Below are positions 57,111 to 64,000 of a stretch of DNA of 64,000 bases, piece by piece. The stretch's first letter is position 1, and each line of letters starts with the position of its first letter. The stretch is from Dysidea avara (taxonomy: Eukaryota; Porifera; Demospongiae; Dictyoceratida; Dysideidae), in NCBI RefSeq assembly GCF_963678975.1, contig NC_089275.1, forward strand, positions 25,667,977 through 25,731,976. The letters run 5' to 3'. The position numbers and the translations under genes were made by a program. The notes below the pieces were generated by a model. The model was not told the origin of the DNA and made no database searches. It saw only the letters and a program-made list of their open reading frames with translations.

Positions 57111-58700
57111 GTACAGATGACATATTCATTTTGAAAATGTATATTAGAATGTTTTATAAAGGTTTATATTGTGAGTTATGTGAACTATTTAAATGTGAAC
57201 TTTTATTTTGATTTATTGATTGTTTCAGGTATAGTACGTGAGTGTGTGTTTATGGTACCCACTACCCTGCAACAAGGTATTGACACAGAATAGCTTAATA
57301 CATTATTTTTCTGTTGGGACTTATTAATATTACGGTTTCATTTACTATATTAACAGGTTGGTACATGTGGACTGGGGATCTAACCTTTTTCAATGTTTAA
57401 ACATTCTATATTTCCAGAGTTCAAAATAACTGTTGGTCATTTTCAGTACAATTTAGGCAAACTGCCATGTGAAACTGACTTTGAGTGGCCACATTTACTA
57501 TAACGGTGTTTAGTAAAGGACTTGACAATTTGAAAAATGGCCAATCAGTTTTTTATTTTAAACTCTACTTGTACTAGACACCTTAATTTGTATCGTTTTA
57601 ATTTGTAGAAGTCACAGTCACAGTCTTGCATAACCAAACCACTCTGTCTCTGTCATGGTTCCTTGCACAATGCCTAGAAATTATAAGGGTCTACTCTAAA
57701 CAGGTCTGGACTGCTAACTATAGACCACTCATTCTTCATACCTCCAGCAACTGGTGAGGTCTCCACTGATGTAAATTGTATAAACATACAGTATAATTAT
57801 ATGAAATTCAAAGAAAATTTGGATCTGGTCCCAGATGCACTGTTTAGTAGCATAATACATAGTGTTTACACTAAAACTATTGCTAACCATAAATTTCCCT
57901 TTTTTTCAAATTATCTCAATGCAAATTTATCATTAATTTGGTTGAAACAAAGGTATTGTGGTCCAAGGTGGTTTTGTTTGGGTTAAAGTGGTTATGAAGT
58001 GCTAATTTTTTTCTTCTATATATAGACACCTGTTCAGACAACTGTCTAGGGTTCTGACATCTTTTTCTCTATTTCTATGGCATAATTGAAAACATTCCTG
58101 AGCATCCAGTCATAACATGTTATCAGGGGATTTCCCTGGGTCCAGTACGTGGTTGTATAACAGTGTGGCAATACAGCAGTACATGTCTTAGTTACTGCAA
58201 GTTGATGTTGTGAGTAGCTCAAGCAAGACACACTAGCTGTAAGCACAAATTACCCACAACTACTGTCCACTAGTACAGGATACCGGTGGACCATCAGTGC
58301 TGCTTCAGCAACACTGTAAAGTTTTAATAAAATGCCTTATCGGAAATCTTAAACTTCCTGTGTTTTTGTCTTTTAGCTCAAAACTTTTATAGTGTTTGAG
58401 GACACAAATTCACTCAGACATACCATAAAGGTGGAAAATTATGATCTATATAGTAGTACTCTAAGTATTGTCATGAAGCCAGGTGTGTAAGTTCTTGAAT
58501 GCTAATTCTGCTAATTCTGCAGAGTGACAGCAAGAGTTTGGTACATACTTTGGTGTAGTTATTAAATAGAAATGGACATGTAAACTGGTCTTTGTGACAA
58601 GTGTGACCTTCCCACCTAGTATGTTAAATGTATGTACACAATTTGGCAGTAGTGATAATTTTGGTAGTTGGAAACGCTCCTGAGAATTGTGTTATGCATC
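57111..58700. other. 3' flank of gene D, no gene
   Basis: AT-rich 1.6 kb with no long frame. GATTTATTGATTGTTTCAGG near 57210-57229 is a splice-acceptor-like word without a partner. Confidence 0.4.
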
Positions 58701-58710
58701 CAGTCATGGT

Positions 58711-59207
58711 CAGTGTTGGGATAGTTACTTTTTATATGTAACTCGTTACATATTATTTACAACTGAATTATTTAGTTACGGTTACATATTACCCATATAA
58801 TAAAGTAACTGTAATAATATTACATATTATATTACTTTGTGTCCATAGCTTGAAGCTGTCACGTGTGAAACTACCACTTTATCACGTGACATGATTACGT
58901 TGTTGGACAATGTGCAAATTTTGGTTATAAGCAAGAAGTTGTTGAATAAGCTTCATTCAGTAGGCTTCATTACTTCGTTGTGGCTAGGCGTTACTCAGTG
59001 GATTGCTAACGAGATTAGTAACTTTGTTACTTAAAATAATATTACGTAATATTAGACTCGTTACAGTTACTTCATTACTTAGGTAATGCGTTACATTTGC
59101 AAGTAAATAACTTGAGTTATATTACCTGTTTTTGACAGTATATTTCGTTATATTACTTCGTTACCACAAAAGTAATATTATTATGTAATGTGTTACTCCC
59201 AACACTG
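58711..59207. mobile_element. hAT-type MITE with CAGTGTTGGG ends
   Basis: CAGTGTTGGGATAGTTACTT and its near inverse GTGTTACTCCCAACACTG bound 497 bp. GTCATGGT is duplicated on both sides (58703-58710, 59208-59215). The outer parts consist of AGTAAC / GTTACT words repeated on both strands. The interior contains a TCACGTGA octamer (58882-58889) and a GTCACGTGTG. Confidence 0.9.
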
Positions 59208-59270
59208 GTCATGGTATGCCATCCTTTTTAACCGAATGAAATAGTCACATTTTCCCATCTTTTATCTTTT

Positions 59271-59430
59271 ACTATATAATATGTATCAGTGGTGCAATAT
59301 TGGACTAGGATATTACACACCCACACACAGACACTTGTTAAATTCTGTTGTTATGGCAGCATTGTACATACTAGTACCACTACAAAGTGTTAACACCATA
59401 GTAACACTGCTAATTAGTGTGAAGTAGTCT
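59271..59430 (+). repeat. duplicated 3' flank, D copy (short)
   Basis: ACCACTACAAAGTGTTAACA and TAGTAACACTGCTAATTAGTGTG match 49281-49330 and 53570-53640. It is shorter and more diverged than the B-C match. Confidence 0.6.
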
Positions 59431-59479
59431 ACAAAGAGATTCCTACAAATTATTACATTTGATTATGTTTTACGTGGCT

Positions 59480-59752
59480 GCTTGTGTGTGCGTGCGTGTG
59501 TGTGTGTGCATGCGTGCGTGTGTGTGTGTCACTGTGTGTGTGCATGCATGCGTGTGTATGTGTGTGTGTCACAGTGTGCATGTGTGTGTGTGTGTCACTG
59601 TGTGCACGTGTGTGTGTATCACTCTGTGTGTGTCACTGTGTGTATGCGTACATGTGTGTCACTGTGTGCGTGTAACTGTGTGTGTGTGTGTGTGTGTCTG
59701 TCACTCTGTGTGTGTGCATGTGTGTGTGTGTGCATGTGCATATGTGTGTGAT
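59480..59752 (+). repeat. degenerate (GT)n with TGTGTCAC units
   Basis: GT-rich tract interrupted by recurring GTGTCAC(T/A)GTGTG words. Low-complexity; frames are artefacts. Confidence 0.95.
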
Positions 59753-60224
59753 GTATTTGGTGGACACAAGATGATTAACTTTGAACATGTCCCATATCTA
59801 TGGGTGGTTGGTAGTGTATATTTATATGAAAATGTACAGCACATACAACCATGACTAGACAAGTAAATTGGAAGCAGGGACATAATGTTGGGAGGACTAG
59901 AGTGCCATTAGGGCTGGAATAATTATTATATTGTTTAAAGGCCATTAAAATATTCTTTCCATATCACTGCAGTACTATTATGGTACCATAGCAATATTGC
60001 TAGGGGATATTTTGTGTTTATGACAGCAGAAAATTATATTTTAATATTATATTATGATGTACTGTAGAAGTTTGATCATATGACTATATTTTACCAAGTG
60101 TGAATATTAGAAACATGACAGAACTTGATAGAGTGCCTCATAAAAGATTCATGGAAAAACTTTCATCATAATTATGGAATTGATAACTGTACGTATCAAT
60201 GAATAGAAACATGGCTGACTCAGA

Positions 60225-60545
60225 GAACACAATAAGTAGTAATATTTGGTGAGTGTTCTCTACCTGCTTCTGTCTTGTCGGGTGTTCCACAAGGAACAAT
60301 AATAATTATTTTAGAAGCATTGATGTTTCTTTCGAATTTCAGAACAAGTGTCATCTCCATTATGCCTCTTTGCTGACGACGTTTACTATACAGAGTAATT
60401 CGCACAAAAACTGATGCACAACAACTACAATCAGATCTAAACTGTTTTTCTTGATGGGCTGATATCTAGCAAATGTCTTTCAATGTTAATAAATGTGTGG
60501 TCATGAAACGCAGCAAGTCATCATCTATTATGTACGTACAGTGTA
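60225..60545 (+). mobile_element. LINE reverse-transcriptase fragment (CR1-like), broken
   Basis: Words LSGVPQGT (about 60275-60298), CLFADDV (60366-60386) and QLQSDLN (60420-60441) are recognisable but lie in different frames with small deletions between them. Closely related in layout to the LINE at 1-936. Short, old fragment; no 3' tail seen. Confidence 0.75.
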
Positions 60546-60844
60546 TACAGTATTCATTCTTTTGATGTTCATGCAGGAGTCTCTAACTTGCTCTTAGAAC
60601 TAAGGATGTCAAGTGCCATGTTGGAATGGAGGAGTTTTATCACAATTTATAGTGCTGAGCAATATGACAATATTTTAGTTAAATCACAGTATCTGTTTTT
60701 GCAATTTTTTGACTACTGCAATACCCATGTTTACTGATGTATGCCCATGATACCCACGTTATATACCTCAGTTTTAATTTCTGTTGGCCACACAGCAAGT
60801 ATTCTAGACTTCTGAAAATTCTTTAAGACTGGTAGGCAGAGCTG

Positions 60845-60960
60845 TTACTTTGTAACTAAGTTATGTAACTAGTTACTTTACAAAGTAACTAGTAATAGCT
60901 ATGACTAGTTACTTGCTTTGTAGATAAGTAACTAAGTTACAATAGAAGCTAACTAGTTAT
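60845..60960. repeat. TAACTAGTTACTTT word cluster
   Basis: GTTACTTTGTAACTAAGTTA, CTAGTTACTTTACAAAGTAACTAG and similar words on both strands resemble the ends of the 58711-59207 element. Likely a decayed internal piece of the same type. Confidence 0.45.
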
Positions 60961-61020
60961 AATAGGTACATTGTAATTATAGGCTTAAAAGCAAGAGCAC
61001 TTCAATTTTTGTGCTACAGT

Positions 61021-61484
61021 CAATGGTGGATCCAGGATGGGGTATTTGGGGCAAATCCCCCACTTCACCTTAACCATTCTTCTGATTAAAATATTAAACT
61101 TTGTCAGCTCAAGTTTGTAAAACTCATGAAAATATGTACAATTTATTAGCATTTATTACAAATTCGCCTGAAACCAAAGTCAAACTGGCTGTGAACTAGT
61201 CACTCAGCACCTTCATGCGTACTAAGCGCCTTCAATTTAAAATAATTATTGTGTTGCTGTTGTTTAAGACATTCAGAGCCTTTTAAACAGCATTAAGACT
61301 TCACAACCATCTGCAGAGACCAAAAGCCAACAGTGAGACACTACAAAGAGGTGATTATTTCATTTATTTGCTGCTTTAAAAATGCAGCAACTAACAAGGG
61401 AATCTGGCTCTCACCAACCACCTACAACTTAGTCTGTTTGTGCCCCTCCCCTTGCATAATTTCCAGCTCCTGGATCTGCCCCTG
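61021..61484. mobile_element. DNA element with CAATGGTGGATCCAGG ends
   Basis: CAATGGTGGATCCAGGATGG and its near inverse CAGCTCCTGGATCTGCCCCTG bound 464 bp. ACAGT flanks both sides (61016-61020, 61485-61489), a 5-bp duplication as at 2599-5160, whose ends are also similar (CAGTGGCGGATCTAGG). No coding region. Confidence 0.75.
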
Positions 61485-61855
61485 ACAGTCACACTAAGTA
61501 GACACTTTCTGTGTGCTGTTCTTCTTGATTCAGCTTGAGTAACTAGACAGATGCAACAGTTGAACTGGCTACAGAATCATTAGTTAATATATTATGTAGT
61601 CCTCCCTTGCTCTGGACAAAGTAATCAAATCATGAACCACGGTAGTGGTTCATAATAAAGATCACCTATGTTTTGGGCCAAAATCCTAATAGAACACACA
61701 CCTAAACACCACCTTAGGAAGCTCCCCCAACCACAAAAGAAGCTTTGGAAGTTAATTTGGAAGAAATTTAGGCCCACTGGAAAATATGAAGTCAAAAAGA
61801 ATGAATAAAAGTACTTTTTTATATTTCTGAAATGTGTCATTTTGTTCATCTTTAT

Positions 61856-61910
61856 CTACTTCTTCTTGTTCTTGTTCTTGTTCTTCTTCTTGTTCTTCTT
61901 CTTATTATTT
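61856..61910 (+). repeat. (CTT)n / (TTCTTG)n tract
   Basis: Pyrimidine-rich microsatellite. The 107- and 78-codon frames over it are artefacts. Confidence 0.95.
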
Positions 61911-62157
61911 TTTTCCACAGGGCTAGAGCAAAATGTGGGGATAAAACTACATAACTTTCCTTCCTATGTCTTTCTTCACGTCCATGACCTATTTTTAAAT
62001 GCATATTACAATGATAACACCCATTCTCAAGCAAATTTGCTTCTTGTAAGTTCACTTTGCCATTGGTCTTCTGACTTAGTTTCTGCAAGAGTGACCAACA
62101 TGTTAATTGTGTTAATAAGTATCCAATCTACCGGTACGTACTTAACACCTTTAAACA

Positions 62158-62215
62158 AGATGTAGGACCAGCAGACTTTCAGCACTTGTGCTGTAAAAGC
62201 TTAACGATTGAAAGA
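62158..62215 (+). repeat. LINE 3' end fragment
   Basis: GATGTAGGACCAGCAGACTT, TCAGCACTTGTGCTGTAAAA and GCTTAACGATTGAAAG match 21466-21530 and 26085-26150. The upstream 61920-62157 may be the body of the same element. 62220-62900 holds no supported gene. Confidence 0.6.
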
Positions 62216-62917
62216 AAACTACAACCCTATAGTTGACAATAATTATGTAATGCCTTTTAAAATATGTGCTAAACATACTATATGCTTGCACTGATGCTTG
62301 TACCCTCAGCCCACCATGTTTCCAATATATATATATTATATTATATAAATGCATCATAATAAAGTTTGTTGCATGAACCACAAACCATTCTTAAAGGTGG
62401 ATTTAAATAAAATTAATTGGCAAAGTAATGTATAATAATTATGCTCTAATGTTAAGATACTTTACTTGCTGTTACAGATAGACCTAGGCCTATTGAATGG
62501 CTGGAATACTGGTGTGTCATTTTTTTGTGGTATGAAACAGTAATACTATTTACGGTATGGCACTAGCATTGTGCTTAGTGCTTTAGAGCACCTATTTTGC
62601 CACAATAATAGATGCAGATCCTCTGTGCTGTCATCCACCTTGTAGAACATAATAATGTGCTCATAGCACACACAGTAACTGACAGGAAAATATTGGACTG
62701 TGAAAAATACATATTATATAAATTGGTATAAAAATAAATAATCAATAACAAAGATCACATCTTTGGTCATTTTATTCACTTGCAAATAATTAGTTTCCAT
62801 GACCCCAAAGGATCCACAATTATTCCTCACGCATTATAAATAATATCCATTGCCATGGTTGAAGTGTGCAGTGGTCAGTGTTAAACTGCTGAAAACAGCT
62901 TTTACAGTAAATCCAAT

Positions 62918-63548
62918 CTCATCCAAAAACAGCTTATAGCTGTAAAAAAGTGCGCGTCCAAGTAAAGCAGAGTTAACTGCGACAAAAAGTAATGATATCA
63001 TAATGCGGCCATGTGCGAGGTGTGCAAGTTGTAAAATTAATATTAGCTAATCAGATAATACAATGTTATTGTTAAAGTGTTAATGAGAACTATGTGATGC
63101 TGCTAGTTTTTAAGTGTGTGAGCATCTTCATAAATGCCACATAAATTTAATTCTCAATAAAGCAATGTGTATAGATTCTCTGATAGTAATAAATAGTTTG
63201 AGTTTGGCCGCCTTTCCTGTATACAGCAATGCTACGAACAAAGGAAAGGTGGCCAAACTCAAACTATTTATTACTATCAGAGAATCTATACACATTGCTT
63301 TATTGAGAATTAAATTTATGTGGCATTTATGAAGATGCTCACACACTTAAAAACTAGCAGCATCATATAGTTCTCATTAACACTTTAACAATAACATTGT
63401 ATTATCTGATTAGCTAATATTAATTTTACAACTTGCACACCTCGCACATGGCCGCATTATGATATCATTACTTTTTGTCGCAGTTAACTCTGCTTTACTT
63501 GGACGCACACTTTTTTTACAGCTATAAGCTGTTATTGGATGGGATTTC
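62918..63548. mobile_element. 0.63-kb foldback element, arms about 300 bp
   Basis: Left arm 62918-63218 is repeated almost perfectly inverted at 63246-63548, with a loop of about 27 bp. The arms are so alike that the same 55-residue stretch is read in both directions (63114-63332 plus, 63346-63128 minus); it is not a gene. Ends AATCTCATCC / ACAGCTTATAGCTGTAAAAA resemble those of 19880-20206, so it belongs to the same foldback family with different contents. Confidence 0.9.
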
Positions 63549-63667
63549 AATACTTTTTGTTAGAATAAGCATACACTGTTGATAACAGTAGGTGAGTTTC
63601 CATGGTTTTGACAGAAACCCCAGATTACAGTGACAGAATATTAAAATATAACTGTAATTTTAGTGGC

Positions 63668-63865
63668 CAGAGCCGCCCACATGGGGGGGGGGGGGGGGGG
63701 GGGGGTATTTTCCCCCTGCCCCAGCCCAAAAGGGGCCCCTTGATTGCCTGTTTAAAGAAAGATCAATATACTTTAATAGAGCAGTCAGGATGTAGACCCT
63801 TCCTTGCCCCTGGGCCCCTCTTTAACTCTTTTCCCTGGGCCCCCTAATTTCTCTGGGCGGCCCTG
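63668..63865 (-). mobile_element. hAT-type MITE (GGGCCGCCCAGAG family), copy 3, short
   Basis: Inverted, internally deleted relative of 25686-26076 and 29374-29731. On the minus strand it begins CAGGGCCGCCCAGAG. TTAGTGGC is duplicated (63660-63667, 63866-63873). One TTAATAGAGCAGTCAGG motif remains; the framed A-run is gone. A G-run of about 23 lies at 63683-63705. Confidence 0.9.
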
Positions 63866-63962
63866 TTAGTGGCATGCAACTGCAGTCAACTAACACCCAT
63901 TTTAACTAGTAAACCCTTAATAACACTTTGCCTTTCATCTTGTACTGCATTAAAACCATCAA

Positions 63963-63986
63963 AATACTCTATTAGAGCAGTCACAA
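63963..63986 (-). repeat. CTATTAGAGCAGTCA motif at window edge
   Basis: ATACTCTATTAGAGCAGTCA: one more copy of the recurring module. Its host element, if any, runs off the window. Confidence 0.5.
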
Positions 63987-64000
63987 AATAGCTGTAACAC

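Noticed and set aside
61842-62165. 107-codon frame starting with a Phe/Leu-rich stretch
   Set aside because: The start is the CTT microsatellite and the remainder is retroelement 3' sequence.
63114-63346. Two 72-codon frames with nearly the same protein on opposite strands
   Set aside because: A direct result of the near-perfect foldback at 62918-63548, not coding conservation.

Overview
This is a eukaryotic, transposon-crowded genomic window with a few animal-type genes. A marine invertebrate is likely, and a sponge is my best guess. That guess is inference: it rests on spliced and single-exon animal genes, CR1-like and RTE-like LINEs, a DIRS fossil, very dense short DNA transposons and an apparent mitochondrial nad2 insert. 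No bacterial operon, CRISPR array or rRNA is present, and I support no tRNA.

Layout. At 1-1034 a CR1-like LINE 3' end runs in from outside the window. From 1.2 to 6.3 kb lie non-autonomous DNA elements, including a 2.56 kb element at 2599-5160 that is mostly one large palindrome. A four-exon flavin amine oxidase / L-amino-acid-oxidase-like gene spans 6535-16872. Its 7.9 kb second intron is packed with repeats, a satellite, and a probable mitochondrial (nad2-like) insert that was later split by a hAT-type MITE with a clean 8-bp target duplication. From 17 to 30 kb there is a dispersed satellite, foldback MITEs, a DIRS fossil, an RTE-like LINE remnant and hAT-type MITEs.

From 30.5 to 45.8 kb two old inverted duplications dominate: 30.54-31.74 against 36.35-36.99 kb, and 37.0-38.1 against 44.98-45.78 kb. 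Comparing their arms gives natural empty sites that date three transposon insertions. Between the arms of the first lie fragments of an ERp44-like (ER thioredoxin-family) gene, probably a pseudogene.

From 45.8 to 59.4 kb is a same-strand cluster of single-exon GT31 glycosyltransferases related to beta-1,3-galactosyltransferase 6: one canonical copy (A), two intact paralogs in which the DDD metal-binding motif has become EES (B and D), and one pseudogene (C). Flanking sequence downstream of B, C and D is also shared, so the copies arose by segmental tandem duplication. The last 5 kb are LINE and DNA-transposon remnants and a 0.63 kb foldback.

The two most unusual signals are (i) the intact GT31 paralogs lacking the DxD motif and (ii) a short module, centred on GACTGCTCTATTAGAGTA, that recurs in elements with otherwise unrelated ends. 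Gene names are based on motif recognition by eye; no database search was possible.
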